Below are positions 43,313 through 53,878 of a stretch of 64,000 bases of DNA, piece after piece. This DNA comes from Nitratireductor mangrovi. Lineage in GTDB: Bacteria; Pseudomonadota; Alphaproteobacteria; Rhizobiales; Rhizobiaceae. The position numbers and the translations under genes are program-made. The notes beneath the pieces were generated by a model. That model did no database searches. It was given only the letters and a program-made list of their open reading frames with translations, and was not told where the DNA came from. The stretch's first letter is position 1; the number at the start of each line of letters is the position of its first letter. The stretch is from contig NZ_CP042301.2 of assembly GCF_007922615.2 (NCBI RefSeq), positions 1,922,001 to 1,986,000 on the forward strand, in the 5' to 3' direction.

Positions 43313-46300
43313 CTACCTGGCGACGAAGCAACTGCCGCCGGCCGACTTGTAGCGCTCGCACAGGCTCGTTGCCTCGCCGCGGGTGCCGACCGGGATCCGC
43401 ACCCGCCAGAACGTGCCCTTGCCGGCGATATCCGCCTTGACGATGTTGACGCCGCGGCCGCTCAGGATGGCGCCGTGGCGGCGGGCCAGATTGACGTAGC
43501 TCTCGCGGGCCGCCTCCGGCGACGGCTGCGACGCGATTTGCATCGACCATTCGCCCGGCTTGGGAGCGGTCTCATCAAGGGCCGCCACGCGGGTCTCGCC
43601 CTGGGCGGCGGCGCGCGTGTTGCCGACGATCTCCACCGGCTGGTCGGAAGGACGGGTCGGCGCGACCGGACCGCGTTCAGGCACTTTCTGCACGTCCGCG
43701 CGCGTGATCGTGGTCGTCTCCACCTTGCGTACAGGCGGCGTGGCGGCTTCGGTCGTGCTTTCGGCAGGCGGCGGTGCGGCGGCCTCGGCGACCGGCTCAC
43801 TGGCGGCGGGTGCGGCCGGCTCTGGCGCGGGCTTTTCCGCTTCGACCGGTGCCGACGCGACTTCGACCGGTTCCGGGGCTGCTTCTTCGGCAGCCGGAGC
43901 AGCTTCTTCCACGGGCGCAGCCACTTCAGGCTTGGCGCTCGCCGTTTCGACCACTTCCTCGGCAGCCGGCACCAGCCGGGCCGGCACCTCGGCGGTGCCC
44001 GGGAGCGGTTCGGAGACGCCAGGCAGCACCTGGCGCACTTCAGCGGTCTCGGTCGGGGCAGCCTCCGCAGCGCCGGCTTCCGGCGCGGCATCCGCCGGCT
44101 CCTCGCGCGGTACCAGTGTGCCGTCAGGCTTGACGATCATGGTGCGAACGCGACGCGGCGTCACCAACGCGGGCTCTTCGGCAACGACCATCGGCAAGCC
44201 ATTGTCGGCTTCGGGCAGGATTCGATCCTCGGACTTGGGCGGCGCTGCCGCGGCAAGTTCGTCCGAGGGGCTCTCGCCGGCGGTACGCGCGGCGAGATCA
44301 ACCGGTTCCTCCTGCGAGGAAAGAAGCTTTTCCTGCGCCGGCGCCTCGGCCTCGGCCCCGCCCGAAACCCGTTCGTAGACGATCTTGTCCTCGTTCGGCA
44401 CGGTGACGCCGCCAGGCTGCTCCGGCCGCACCTTGACCGGCGAAGGGTCGGCCTGCACCAGCGCCGGTGGCGCCTCGCCATCGCCTGATCCCCATGAAAG
44501 CCAGAACGCCGAAGCGCCGCCGACGATGGCCACGCCTGCGACCAGGGCCGCAATCAGCAGCCCACGCCGACCGGAACGCGGCTCCTCGGCCGCGGCCTCA
44601 AGCGCCTCGACTTCTTCAAAAGCGGCGGCAAAGGCTGCATCATCGGCATCGCCGAGCGCCAGTTGATCCTGTGACCAGTCGACCCCGGTCGCGGCTTGCG
44701 TTGCCGTTGCCCCGGCCCAATCAGCGGCCCTATCATCATCCGGCAGGTCCAGGCCCGGCAAATCGGCCTTAAAGCCGCCATCATCAACGGCGGCATGCGC
44801 AGGCGTCAGTTCATCGTCATCCGTCGCCGGAAGCGGCCCTCGCATGGACAGCGGACCGGCATCGGTGGCGCGATGCCAGACGGGCGACTGACGAGCATCG
44901 ACGCGCGTGTCGAGATCGCCATAGGCTGCGGCGAATTCGAGGTCGAGTTCGTCGGCGAGGTCGAGATGCGGCGGCTGCTCATCCGGCGCAAGCTCGGGAA
45001 TGCCGGCATCGTCGGAAAGTTCGACCGTCGGTTCCGGCACCTCGACGGTATCGAATTCCAAACCGTCGAAGTCGCTTGCGGCGACGGAGAATCCCGGACC
45101 TGAGGCTGGCCCATTCGACCAGCCGACCGCCGCAGACGCGGAAGCGCCCGCTACGTCATCCGCATCCTCGTCGTATAGGGAAACGGGTGCGTCTCCGCCT
45201 TCATCCAGGGCGCGCGGTTCGTCCATTCCGAAGCCGGAAAAGCCTGCATCTGGCTTATGCAGCATTTGCTCGATGCCGGCGAGCAGCTGGTCCGCAGGGG
45301 CGGCTTCCTCGTCTTCGGCAGGTGCCGGATCGACCGGTTCATCAGTTGGCAAGGTCGACCAGGGTGGGGACATGACGTCCGCGTCAGTTGCACCGATCGC
45401 GGCCGAATCGTCGATGATCTCATCCGCGCTCAGTTCATCCGCGCTCAGCTCATCCGTGTCGGGCTTTTCCGCCGCAGGCGCAGCTGCTGCAAACGGAGAC
45501 CCATGCGCAAAGATCTCGTCCAGCACGGGATCGGGCGCGCCGGCGCCGGCGTCGTCGTCGTGCGTTCCCTCGGGTGTCGTCTCCGCAAGATACTCCGGGT
45601 CAGCGGCGCCGTGATGCGCAACGTCCTGCGCTTCCTGCGCTTCGAACACGTTGCTTTCGGCATCCGAGGCGGCATCATCGTCCTCGGCGTGCGGCACGAA
45701 TGCCGCGGCAGCGTCAGAACGCTTGCCCGGCAGTCCGTCGACCTGCCCGACGGCGTCCGTGGCCGGCTCGCCATCTTCAAAAGGATCGGCAAAGGCCTGC
45801 TGCGGCTGGTCCTGTTCAACCGGCATTTCCGGCCCTTGCTCGTCAACCGTCTCGAATTCCGGAGCATTGGCCTTGCCGGATGCATTGAGATCGAAGGGCT
45901 CCAGATCGTCCAGGGTGATCAGCGGCTTGGAGGCGTCCTGCGATGCGACTTCGACAGGTTCCTCGGCAACTGTCTCGTTGTCGGCGACTTGTCCTCGCGA
46001 GGCGGCAAGCTGGTCCGTCGAGCGCTTGGCCATCGCCGCCAGTTCGGCGAAGGGATCGAAATCCTCGGCCCGCTGGGCAGCGGCCGGAACCTCGGGCATG
46101 GCGGCCCGCTGGGGCACCACAGGTTCCATCGGCGCCGGGCTATCTACAACCTTTTCCGCAGCCTGGCCTGCAGGCTCGGCCCGCACGGCGTCATCGGCCC
46201 CGGCAACCGGCGCGGCATGACGCGGCTGCTCGGCGGTTGGGCCACCGAAATCCATGTCCACGGCCGCCCGTGAATAGTCCTCGAAATCAATCTGCGCGGC

Positions 46301-46675
46301 CGCCTCCGGTTCGGGTTCCGGCCCCGGGTCTGCGTAGGGCTCGGCAGCCGGCTCGTCGGCCACATCGTGCCCCCCGAAGGCCGCCGAGAATTCCGCTTCG
46401 AGTTCCGCCTCGAAATCGGCTCCAAGGTCAGGAACCTCGTTGGTCGGCGCGGGCGCAGGTGTCCTGTCTGGGAACGCCATGACCCGCGACGACTCGGCCG
46501 CTTCGTCCTTTTCGAATTCGCCAAGAAGCTCGCGCTCGAGGTCGATGCCGAAATCGTCGAATTCGGCCTCCTCCCCCGGCTTCGGCACCCCCATGATGCG
46601 TGACAGTTCCGCGAGAGGATCGCCTTCGGCGAAGTCGTCATCGCGCCTGATCTTCAACTGCTTGAGGTCTGCCAT
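43313..46675 (-). CDS. Large acidic SPOR-domain membrane protein
   Basis: The 1,120-residue protein has a roughly 700-residue acidic, Ala/Glu/Asp/Pro-rich cytoplasmic part, one membrane helix (LLIAALVAGVAIVGGASAFW, near 705-728), a 300-residue Pro/Ala/Glu-rich periplasmic linker and a C-terminal SPOR domain (WSMQIASQPSPEAARESYVN to KSAGGSCFVAR) that binds denuded septal glycan. The SPOR domain places it at the division site. Most of the length is probably disordered. It lies between argS and nagZ, its usual place in rhizobia. The ATG at 46675 (MADLKQLKIRRDD) is chosen over one six codons upstream. Confidence 0.9.
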   Translation of the reverse strand: MADLKQLKIRRDDDFAEGDPLAELSRIMGVPKPGEEAEFDDFGIDLERELLGEFEKDEAAESSRVMAFPDRTPAPAPTNEVPDLGADFEAELEAEFSAAFGGHDVADEPAAEPYADPGPEPEPEAAAQIDFEDYSRAAVDMDFGGPTAEQPRHAAPVAGADDAVRAEPAGQAAEKVVDSPAPMEPVVPQRAAMPEVPAAAQRAEDFDPFAELAAMAKRSTDQLAASRGQVADNETVAEEPVEVASQDASKPLITLDDLEPFDLNASGKANAPEFETVDEQGPEMPVEQDQPQQAFADPFEDGEPATDAVGQVDGLPGKRSDAAAAFVPHAEDDDAASDAESNVFEAQEAQDVAHHGAADPEYLAETTPEGTHDDDAGAGAPDPVLDEIFAHGSPFAAAAPAAEKPDTDELSADELSADEIIDDSAAIGATDADVMSPPWSTLPTDEPVDPAPAEDEEAAPADQLLAGIEQMLHKPDAGFSGFGMDEPRALDEGGDAPVSLYDEDADDVAGASASAAVGWSNGPASGPGFSVAASDFDGLEFDTVEVPEPTVELSDDAGIPELAPDEQPPHLDLADELDLEFAAAYGDLDTRVDARQSPVWHRATDAGPLSMRGPLPATDDDELTPAHAAVDDGGFKADLPGLDLPDDDRAADWAGATATQAATGVDWSQDQLALGDADDAAFAAAFEEVEALEAAAEEPRSGRRGLLIAALVAGVAIVGGASAFWLSWGSGDGEAPPALVQADPSPVKVRPEQPGGVTVPNEDKIVYERVSGGAEAEAPAQEKLLSSQEEPVDLAARTAGESPSDELAAAAPPKSEDRILPEADNGLPMVVAEEPALVTPRRVRTMIVKPDGTLVPREEPADAAPEAGAAEAAPTETAEVRQVLPGVSEPLPGTAEVPARLVPAAEEVVETASAKPEVAAPVEEAAPAAEEAAPEPVEVASAPVEAEKPAPEPAAPAASEPVAEAAAPPPAESTTEAATPPVRKVETTTITRADVQKVPERGPVAPTRPSDQPVEIVGNTRAAAQGETRVAALDETAPKPGEWSMQIASQPSPEAARESYVNLARRHGAILSGRGVNIVKADIAGKGTFWRVRIPVGTRGEATSLCERYKSAGGSCFVAR

Positions 46676-46779
46676 GCCCTTTTCCGCACTCAATACTCGT
46701 CCGCGCGTTGAAAACGGCGCGAGTTTGTGGCCGTTAACAGCCTATTGTGGGCAAAAGGTGACAGGTATTTCCGGTTTGC

Positions 46780-48537
46780 CTAGCGCATTTCTTCCGGCGC
46801 TTCGGCTCCCAGGAGACCCAGCCCGGACGATAGAACGTCGAGGACCGCCTGCACCAATCCCAACCTGGCCTTGGTCAATTCTGGTTCGTTAACCTTAATA
46901 AACCGTAAGTCGGGGTTGTCGGTGCCCCGGTTCCAAAGGGCGTGGAACTGGCTGGCGAGGTCGTAGAGATAGAAGGCGATACGGTGCGGCTCGTGCGCCT
47001 GCGCGGCACTCTCGATCAGGCGCGGATATTCGGCGATCTTCTTGACAAGGGCAATCTCGGCCTCGTCGGCGAGCAGTTGCACTGCGGCCGTGAGCCTATC
47101 CCGGGTCAATGCATCCGCGCCGAACTGCTCCGCCGCCTGCCGGAACACGGAGTGGCAGCGCGCCGAGGCATACTGGACGTAGAAGACCGGGTTGTCCTTC
47201 GACTGCTCGGTCACCTTGGCAAAGTCGAAGTCGAGCGGAGCGTCGTTTTTGCGGTAAAGCATCATGAAGCGGATCGGATCGCGCCCGACCTCGTCCACGA
47301 CCTCGCGCAAGGTGATGAAATCGCCGGAGCGTTTCGACATGCGTACCGGCTCGCCGCCGCGATAAAGCTTGACCAGCTGGCACAGGAGCACATCGATCCT
47401 GAGCGCGTCGCCGCCGATGGCGCGTCCCAGCGCCTGCAGTCGCTTCACATAGCCGCCATGATCGGCGCCGAGCACGAAAACGAGCTGTTCGAAGCCGCGC
47501 GCATGCTTGTCGTTCATGTAGGCGACGTCGGCGGCGAAATAGGTGAAGGAACCGTCTGACTTGACCAAAGGCCGGTCGAGGTCGTCGCCGACATCGGTCG
47601 AACGGAACAGGGTCTGCTCGCGGTCCTCCCAATCGTCCGGCTTTTGGCCTTTGGGCGGCGGCAGCTTGCCCTTGTAGACATGGCCGCTCATCGTCAGGTC
47701 GGCGATCGCGGAACGGATCTTGCCACCATTGCCGGCATGCAGGCTGCGCTCGGAAAAGAACACCTCGTGATGCACGTTGAGCGCGGCGAGGTCGGCGCGG
47801 ATCATCTCCATCATGGCCTCGATGGTGCGGTCCTTGACCAGCGCCAGTGCCTTGTCGCCGGCCATGCCGAGCAGCGTTTCGCCAAACTCCTCGACCAGCG
47901 CCTTGCCGACCGGCACGAGATAGTCGCCCGGATAGAGCCCGGCAGGGATCTCGCCGATCGTCTCGCCAAGCGCCTCGCGGTAACGCAGCATTGCCGATCG
48001 AGCGAGCACGTCGATCTGCGCGCCGGCGTCGTTGATGTAATATTCCTTGGTGACGGCGTAGCCGGCGAACGCCATCAGATTGGCCAGCGTGTCGCCGACC
48101 ACCGCGCCGCGGCAGTGGCCGACATGCATCGGGCCGGTCGGATTTGCCGAGACATATTCGACATTGACCTTGCGGCCGCCGCCGATCGACGAGCGGCCAT
48201 AGTCCGCGCCCGCTGCGAGCATCTCGCGCAGCCGCGCCTGCCAGAAGCCGTGATCCAGCGTTAGGTTGATGAAGCCCGGACCGGCGACATCGACCGCCGC
48301 CACTTCGGGTTCGGCGCGCAGCCGCTCGGCAATGCGGCCGGCAAGCTCGCGAGGGTTTTCGCCAACGGCCTTGCAAAGCACCATCGCGGCGTTGGTCGCG
48401 AGGTCGCCATGAGCGGCGTCGCGCGGCGGCTCGACCGTGACACGCGAAAAGTCGAGCCCCTGCGCCGCGGCAGGCGCGAGATCAAGCGATTCGATGGCCT
48501 TCGTGATCCGATCACGAAAATCGGCAAAGATATTCAT
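46780..48537 (-). CDS. argS: Arginyl-tRNA synthetase
   Basis: The 585-residue class I synthetase begins [20 protein letters not shown]. The HIGH-equivalent is [18 protein letters not shown] near 122-139 and the KMSKS-like motif is [13 protein letters not shown]; the DALR-type anticodon domain ends the protein. It lies between dgt and the SPOR gene on the minus strand. Confidence 0.97.
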   Translation of the reverse strand: MNIFADFRDRITKAIESLDLAPAAAQGLDFSRVTVEPPRDAAHGDLATNAAMVLCKAVGENPRELAGRIAERLRAEPEVAAVDVAGPGFINLTLDHGFWQARLREMLAAGADYGRSSIGGGRKVNVEYVSANPTGPMHVGHCRGAVVGDTLANLMAFAGYAVTKEYYINDAGAQIDVLARSAMLRYREALGETIGEIPAGLYPGDYLVPVGKALVEEFGETLLGMAGDKALALVKDRTIEAMMEMIRADLAALNVHHEVFFSERSLHAGNGGKIRSAIADLTMSGHVYKGKLPPPKGQKPDDWEDREQTLFRSTDVGDDLDRPLVKSDGSFTYFAADVAYMNDKHARGFEQLVFVLGADHGGYVKRLQALGRAIGGDALRIDVLLCQLVKLYRGGEPVRMSKRSGDFITLREVVDEVGRDPIRFMMLYRKNDAPLDFDFAKVTEQSKDNPVFYVQYASARCHSVFRQAAEQFGADALTRDRLTAAVQLLADEAEIALVKKIAEYPRLIESAAQAHEPHRIAFYLYDLASQFHALWNRGTDNPDLRFIKVNEPELTKARLGLVQAVLDVLSSGLGLLGAEAPEEMR

Positions 48538-48590
48538 GGTCTGTGCGTCCGGATGAAAATGTGACCGGGTGGCCGCGGTCGGGCGCACGC

Positions 48591-49814
48591 CTATCCGATC
48601 TCGGGCGTACGGTCAAACAGCCGTCGATGCTCCTTGATGGCGTATGTGTCTGTCATGCCGGCCAGGAAGTCGGCGACATGACGCGCCTTGACGGTATCGT
48701 CGGCGCGACGCAGTACCTCGCGCCAGCCTTCCGGCATTTGTGCCGGTTCGGCGAAATAGGCATCGAAGAGGTCGCGCACGATCCGCTCGGCGCCGGCGCG
48801 CACGGCCATGACGTCCGGATGGCGGTAGAGATTGGCGTAGAGAAAGTCCTTCAACTGACGTTCGGCCACGCGAAAATCATCCGAGAAGCGAAAAATCGTC
48901 TCGCCGGCCGCCCGAACGTCGCCAGGCGAACCGGGCCGCAAATCGTCGAGCCGCGCCCGTGCCATCAGGATGACGTCCTCGACCATGCGCGTGATCTGCC
49001 GCCGTGTGAGTTCATGGCCGGTGCGAACGGCGTCGAGGCGCGGATAGCGTTGCCTGACCTCGGTCAGGATCTCGGCCGTGAAGGGCACGTCGAGCAGCAT
49101 GTCGAGCGTCAGCAGCCCGGCCCGCAGCCCGTCGTCGATGTCGTGCGCGTCATAGGCGATGTCGTCGGCGATCGCCGCTGCCTGCGCCTCGAGGGAGGCG
49201 TGGGAGGCAAGGTCGAGCGGAAACAACGTGTCGAAATCGCGCACGATGCGCGGCAGCGGGCCACCGATTCCCTCCCCAGCCACATCGAGCAGCGGGCCGT
49301 TGTGCTTGACCAGCCCCTCGAGCGTTTCCCAGGTCAGGTTCAGCCCCTCGAACTCGGCGTAGCGGCTCTCAAGCCGGGTAACGATGCGCAACGACTGGGC
49401 GTTGTGATCGAAACCGCCATAGGCGGCCATGCGTTCGTTTAGCGCCTCCTCGCCGGTGTGGCCGAAGGGCGTATGACCGAAATCGTGCACCAGTGCGACG
49501 GCCTCGGCCAGATCCTCGTCGAGACAGAGCGCCCGGGCCAGTCCGCGCGCGATCTGCGCGACCTCGATCGAATGGGTCAGCCGGGTGCGGAAATGGTCGC
49601 CTTCGTGAGCGATGAAGACCTGGGTCTTGTGCTTCAGGCGGCGGAAGGCGGTGGAATGGACGATGCGGTCGCGGTCGCGCTGGTAGTCGGTGCGGGTGCG
49701 ACTGGCCGGCTCGGGATAGAAACGTCCGCGCGTACCTGCAGGGTCGCAGGCATAGGGCGCGCGCGGCCGGTAGCCGAGGCCGATCTCGGAAAAGGTCTGC
49801 GTGTCGTCGGACAT
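48591..49814 (-). CDS. dgt: dGTPase-like HD-domain triphosphohydrolase
   Basis: The 407-residue protein has the N-terminal [20 protein letters not shown] and the HD motif [18 protein letters not shown] that binds metal; [13 protein letters not shown] and [15 protein letters not shown] supply further ligands. It cleaves dNTPs to nucleoside and triphosphate. It is divergent from erpA and heads the long minus-strand run. Confidence 0.94.
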   Translation of the reverse strand: MSDDTQTFSEIGLGYRPRAPYACDPAGTRGRFYPEPASRTRTDYQRDRDRIVHSTAFRRLKHKTQVFIAHEGDHFRTRLTHSIEVAQIARGLARALCLDEDLAEAVALVHDFGHTPFGHTGEEALNERMAAYGGFDHNAQSLRIVTRLESRYAEFEGLNLTWETLEGLVKHNGPLLDVAGEGIGGPLPRIVRDFDTLFPLDLASHASLEAQAAAIADDIAYDAHDIDDGLRAGLLTLDMLLDVPFTAEILTEVRQRYPRLDAVRTGHELTRRQITRMVEDVILMARARLDDLRPGSPGDVRAAGETIFRFSDDFRVAERQLKDFLYANLYRHPDVMAVRAGAERIVRDLFDAYFAEPAQMPEGWREVLRRADDTVKARHVADFLAGMTDTYAIKEHRRLFDRTPEIG

Positions 49815-49882
49815 GGGCCGCCGGTTGACTTGCGATAACGCGCTTCATACCTATTGAGCGATTGCGAATTCAAGGTGACGTG

Positions 49883-50233
49883 ATGGGCGCCGACGCAAAG
49901 TCAGCAATGAAGGGTGTGGAACTCACCGACGCGGCGGCCGCGCGGATCGCGCGGATCGTCGGCGACGAACCGGGCAAGATCGCCTTGCGCGTCTCTGTGG
50001 AAGGCGGCGGTTGTTCGGGCTTTTCCTACGCTTTCGACCTCGCCGACACACGTGCCGACGACGATATCGCCATCGAGAAGAACGGCGCGACCGTGCTCAT
50101 TGACGAGATTTCGCTGGTCTATATGGGCGGCTCGGTGATCGACTTCGTCGACGACCTCATGGGCCAGTCGTTCCAGATCAGGAACCCGAACGCTGTCGCC
50201 TCCTGCGGCTGCGGAACCAGCTTCTCGATCTGA
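49883..50233 (+). CDS. erpA: HesB/IscA/ErpA-type iron-sulfur carrier
   Basis: The protein (116 residues) is an A-type Fe-S carrier with the three conserved cysteines in GGGCSGFSYAF and SCGCGTSFSI. It delivers clusters to apoproteins. The ATG at 49883 is preferred because AAGGTGACGTG lies directly upstream; a TTG at 49862 would add seven residues. It is divergent from dgt, 68 bases from its start. Confidence 0.93.
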   Translation: MGADAKSAMKGVELTDAAAARIARIVGDEPGKIALRVSVEGGGCSGFSYAFDLADTRADDDIAIEKNGATVLIDEISLVYMGGSVIDFVDDLMGQSFQIRNPNAVASCGCGTSFSI

Positions 50234-50256
50234 CGCGGTCGGGCAATCGTTGAAAG

Positions 50257-50280
50257 GCCGCTCGACGGGAGCGGCTTTTT
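50257..50280 (+). terminator. Intrinsic terminator after erpA
   Basis: GCCGCTC/GAGCGGC stem with a 5-base loop followed directly by TTTTT, 24 bases after the erpA stop. Confidence 0.85.
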
Positions 50281-50435
50281 CCACGATGCCTACCGCACCC
50301 GTTGTGTCAGTCGTCTCGCTGTGCCCCTCTTCTCAACGCCTTTGTGATCAGGATAGAAGTCCGGGTGGCTGGGACGCCTTTGATGCGCCCCGCACGTCCG
50401 AAGAAGTGGGACCCGAAAGGATCGGCTGCAGTTTC

Positions 50436-51212
50436 ATGAAAATCGCGACGTGGAACATCAACGGCGTCAAGGCACGCATCGACAATCTCCTGACCTGGCT
50501 TAAGGAAAGCCAGCCGGACATTGCCTGCCTGCAGGAGATCAAATCCGTCGACGACCAGTTCCCCCGCATGGAGATCGAATCGCTCGGCTATCACGTCGAA
50601 ACCCACGGCCAGAAAGGCTTCAACGGCGTCGCTATCCTGTCAAAGCTGCGCTTCGACGAAGTCAACCGGCGGCTGCCGGGCGACGATTCCGACGAACAGG
50701 CGCGCTTCATGGAAGGCGTGTTTTCGACCGAGCGCGGCGCTTTGCGGGTCGTCTCGCTCTACCTTCCGAACGGTAACCCGCTCGGATCGGAGAAATTTCT
50801 CTACAAGCTTGCCTGGATGGACCGGCTTGAGAGATGGGCCGCCGACCGGCTGATGCTGGAAGAACCGATCGTGCTTGCCGGCGACTACAACGTGATCCCC
50901 CAGCCCGAAGACGCGAAGAATCCCGAAGCCTGGCTCAACGACGCTCTTTTCCAGCCGGAAAGCCGCGGCGCCTTTCGGCGCCTGGCCAATCTCGGCTTCA
51001 CGGACGCGGTGCGCGCATCGACCGACGACGTGCTCTACACATTCTGGGACTATCAGGCCGGCGCCTGGCAGAAGAACAACGGCATTCGCATCGACCATCT
51101 GATGCTGTCGCCGGAAGCCGCCGACCGGCTCGCCGCGGCCTCGGTGGAAAAGCACGTGCGCGCATGGGAAAAGCCGTCCGACCACGTGCCGGTTGTCATC
51201 GAACTCAACTGA
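50436..51212 (+). CDS. xthA: Exodeoxyribonuclease III (AP endonuclease)
   Basis: The 258-residue metal-dependent DNA repair nuclease begins MKIATWNINGVKARIDNLLT and has CLQEIKSVDDQFP, LAGDYNVIPQPEDAKNP and GIRIDHLMLSPEA with the catalytic Glu, Asp, Asn and His. The ATG at 50436 is fixed by the first strand; the 63 codons open upstream are not family sequence. It nicks abasic sites in base-excision repair. Confidence 0.96.
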   Translation: MKIATWNINGVKARIDNLLTWLKESQPDIACLQEIKSVDDQFPRMEIESLGYHVETHGQKGFNGVAILSKLRFDEVNRRLPGDDSDEQARFMEGVFSTERGALRVVSLYLPNGNPLGSEKFLYKLAWMDRLERWAADRLMLEEPIVLAGDYNVIPQPEDAKNPEAWLNDALFQPESRGAFRRLANLGFTDAVRASTDDVLYTFWDYQAGAWQKNNGIRIDHLMLSPEAADRLAAASVEKHVRAWEKPSDHVPVVIELN

Positions 51213-51223
51213 GGTAGCAGGCT

Positions 51224-51246
51224 ATCGCAAGCTCAACGCTTGCGAT
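51224..51246. other. 9-bp hairpin after xthA
   Basis: ATCGCAAGC-TCAAC-GCTTGCGAT is a perfect palindrome 11 bases after the xthA stop. It has no T-tract; it could be an mRNA 3' end element or an operator for the small gene downstream. Confidence 0.5.
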
Positions 51247-51281
51247 TGGGGAAATGCGCAGGATCGTGCTATTCTGCGTGC

Positions 51282-51569
51282 ATGAGACGATGGATCCTGC
51301 TTCCGGTCCTGCTGATCGCCCCTATGGCGACGCTCGCCACGGCGCGGGCGGACTGCACCTGCGTCGCCAATGGCCAGCGTTACCAGGAAGGTGAACTGGT
51401 CTGCCTGAAGCTTTCGAGCGGCTCGTGGCTGGCGCGCTGCGGCAAGGTGCTCAACAACACTGCATGGAAAAAGGTGCAGGATGACTGCCCGTTGAGCCAG
51501 GTCGACGAGCGGCCTGCATCCCCTGCCCCGGAGCCGCTGAAAACAGCCGAGCTTCTGCCCGCCGACTGA
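51282..51569 (+). CDS. Small secreted cysteine-containing protein (95 aa)
   Basis: A Sec signal (MRRWILLPVLLIAPMATLAT, cleavage near ARA-DC) is followed by CTCVANGQRYQEGELVCLKL, then ARCGKVLNNTAWKKVQDDC: five cysteines in about 50 residues, suggesting a disulfide-stabilised periplasmic domain. The tail is Pro/Glu-rich. I recall similar small proteins beside xthA/exoR in rhizobia; function unknown. It converges on exoR. Confidence 0.82.
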   Translation: MRRWILLPVLLIAPMATLATARADCTCVANGQRYQEGELVCLKLSSGSWLARCGKVLNNTAWKKVQDDCPLSQVDERPASPAPEPLKTAELLPAD

Positions 51570-51631
51570 GCCCGATTCTACCGGAGTAGCCGCCTCAACC
51601 TTGTCGATTGCGGCGAGGCGTTTCTGGCCGG

Positions 51632-52423
51632 CTACTTGCCGACGCCCTTGCGGATCATGTTTTCGGAAAGCGCGATCGCCGTACGCCGGTCGGATTCGCC
51701 GGCGAGCGAAAAGGCCTCTTCCTGCATGCCACGTATCCACGGCAGGTCGGCGGGCGCTGCCCGTTCGAGCGCAGCCGTCATCATGGCCAGACCCTTCACG
51801 ACCTTGCCGCTCTGGAACAAGAGATTGCCGAGCGTCGCCTGCGCGCCGGCATGCCCCTTCTCGGCGGCAAGCTGCAGCCAGCGGCCGGCCTGCCTGACGC
51901 TGGAGCGCACGCCCTCGCCGTTCAGGAACATCCTGCCAATCTCGTACTGCGCATTGGGATTGCGGTAGTTGGCGGCCGCACGCATGTAATATTCCTGCGC
52001 GGCAATCGGATCGGCCCGCACCGAGGTGCCGGGAATGCCCCGGCGCAGATAATTGGCAACCGCCACCAGCGCATCCGAGACGTAGCTCTCCTCGGGACTT
52101 CCCGGAGCGACGTCCTGCTGGACGATTTCGTTGAAAGCCTTGAAGGCCTCATAGTCGTCGCGCGCGACGCCGTCACCCTCGGCATACATCCGCGCCAGCT
52201 TCCAGCGCGCACCGATCTGCCCCTTTTCGGCGGCGTAGCGGTAGGCCTCGACGGCCTCTTCCTTGTGGCCCTGCTGGTAGGCTGAATACCCGAACTTGAA
52301 GACAGCCCACGGGCTTTTCTCCTTGATGGCGTTCGGATCGAGGGCATAGGCGTTGCCGGCGGCAAGACCCGCCGCAAAGAACGCACCAAACAGGACCGGT
52401 CTGGTCCGACCTGACATCAGCAT
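51632..52423 (-). CDS. exoR: ExoR, periplasmic Sel1-repeat regulator
   Basis: The 263-residue protein has a signal peptide (VLFGAFFAAGLAAGNAYA) and a chain of Sel1 repeats (EEAVEAYRYAAEKGQIGARW, AQYEIGRMFLNGEGV, WLQLAAEKGHAGAQATLGNL). It aligns by eye with Sinorhizobium meliloti ExoR along its length, including MTAALERAAPADLPWIRGMQ. ExoR binds the sensor kinase ExoS in the periplasm and holds the ExoS-ChvI system off; its loss raises succinoglycan and blocks motility. exoS and chvI are not in this window. xthA as near neighbour also fits rhizobial gene order. Confidence 0.92.
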   Translation of the reverse strand: MLMSGRTRPVLFGAFFAAGLAAGNAYALDPNAIKEKSPWAVFKFGYSAYQQGHKEEAVEAYRYAAEKGQIGARWKLARMYAEGDGVARDDYEAFKAFNEIVQQDVAPGSPEESYVSDALVAVANYLRRGIPGTSVRADPIAAQEYYMRAAANYRNPNAQYEIGRMFLNGEGVRSSVRQAGRWLQLAAEKGHAGAQATLGNLLFQSGKVVKGLAMMTAALERAAPADLPWIRGMQEEAFSLAGESDRRTAIALSENMIRKGVGK

Positions 52424-52802
52424 GACTTCGCGTTTCTTCTTCCGTCCGAAAAGGCGGCCAGCCGAGCGGCGCCTTCCCGTCGTTTTCCATCAGACCGTCC
52501 GCTCACCAGCGCCATTGCCCAACCGAATCGGCCCTCGGCCGCGACCCGTGCCGCTTTCGAAGGAATGTGGTGGTATGCAGTAACGCTGTCGTACACGATC
52601 GGTCTTACGTTCTTTCTGGCCCCGTCGCCCTTCACGGGCAACCGCGGTAGCTTCCAACCCCGCCGCACCCGCGCTTTCGGGGTGCGATTCCATTATGGCG
52701 GCATCGGGGCAAACGGCCACCTGATCCGATATACCGCAGAGCTTACGGAAAGAGTGTTGCCGAAACGTCACAAAGGCGGGGGCCCGAACCTGTAGCCGGG
52801 CC
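52424..52802. other. Intergenic region between terC and exoR, no gene seen
   Basis: About 380 bases upstream of exoR on the minus strand. Frames here do not look like coding sequence and no hairpin with a T-tract was found. It should hold the exoR promoter and any ChvI site, but I cannot place one. Confidence 0.6.
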
Positions 52803-53735
52803 TCAGCCGCGCGCTTCGCTGCGCTTCCTGTCGCGAGTCAGGATCGATGCCACCACCGATCCCACGATCAGGAGCGCCGTCACGGTGAGCGCGACAGTGG
52901 AGGGGATCTCGTAGAAATGGGCCAGCAGCATCTTGGCGCCGATGAAGATCAGCACCAGCGAAAGGCCGGTCTTCAGGTGATGGAACTCACGCATCATGCC
53001 TGACAGGACGAAGAACAACGCCCTGAGGCCCATGATCGCGAAGACGTTGGAGGAAAACACGATAAACGGATCGTTGGAGATCGCCAGAACCGCCGGGATC
53101 GAATCGACCGCGAAGACAAGGTCAGTGACCTCGACGGTCATCAGCACCACGAAAAGCGGCGTCATGTAGAGCAGGCCGTGGCGGCGGACAAAGAAGCGCG
53201 ACCCTTCATATTCCTGCGTGACGCGGCCGGTCTTTTTCAGGAACCTGACGACGCGGCTTTCGCCCGGATCGATCATCTCGTCGGACGACATCATCATCTT
53301 GTAGCCGGAAAAAACCAGCAGCGCGCCGAGCGCCATGCCAACCACGAAGAACTGGTCGACCAGCTTCACACCCGGGACGATCAGCGACAGGCGCATGACG
53401 ATCGCGCCGACGATACCGTAAAACAGCACCCGGTACTGCGCTTCCGGCGGCACCCGGAAATAGGCAAAGATGAGCGCGATGACAAAGATGTTGTCGAGCG
53501 ACAAGGCTTGCTCGACCAGGTAGCCGGTCAGGAACTCGGCTCCGCGGTCAGCGCCCGCGAACCAGAAAATGCCGGCGGCGAACAGCATCGCCAGCGATAC
53601 GTAGCCGGCGACCGTCAAAGCGGCCTCGCGGGTCGAGATCACATGATCGCGGCGGTGCAGCACGAAAAGGTCGAATATGAGAATGACCGCGACGAAGGCC
53701 AGAAAACCGGGCCAAAGCCACTCATGTTCAATCAT
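52803..53735 (-). CDS. TerC/Alx-family membrane protein
   Basis: The 310-residue protein has about nine membrane helices and the TerC signature: EQALSLDNIFVIALIFAYFR, the acidic-residue helix TVEVTDLVFAVDSIPAVLAI and NVFAIMGLRALFFVLSGMM. Family members are linked to tellurite resistance or manganese export (Alx). No yybP-ykoY aptamer could be recognised in its leader. Confidence 0.93.
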   Translation of the reverse strand: MIEHEWLWPGFLAFVAVILIFDLFVLHRRDHVISTREAALTVAGYVSLAMLFAAGIFWFAGADRGAEFLTGYLVEQALSLDNIFVIALIFAYFRVPPEAQYRVLFYGIVGAIVMRLSLIVPGVKLVDQFFVVGMALGALLVFSGYKMMMSSDEMIDPGESRVVRFLKKTGRVTQEYEGSRFFVRRHGLLYMTPLFVVLMTVEVTDLVFAVDSIPAVLAISNDPFIVFSSNVFAIMGLRALFFVLSGMMREFHHLKTGLSLVLIFIGAKMLLAHFYEIPSTVALTVTALLIVGSVVASILTRDRKRSEARG

Positions 53736-53878
53736 CTGAAAGGCTGCACGTAGCGCCGCGTCAGCGCATTCGTCGTTCGGTCCGACATCACAGGCAACGC
53801 CTTGCCTGCCAGAGGGGCCCGGGCCGTGTGACAGGTCCTCTAGATGCGCCTGTTCGCACGCTTTTTCAAGCGCGCCGG

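Noticed and set aside
53736..53850. Possible yybP-ykoY manganese riboswitch ahead of terC
   Set aside because: TerC genes often have one, and the leader contains a CAGGCAA/TTGCCTG hairpin, but the conserved loop sequences of the aptamer are not present.
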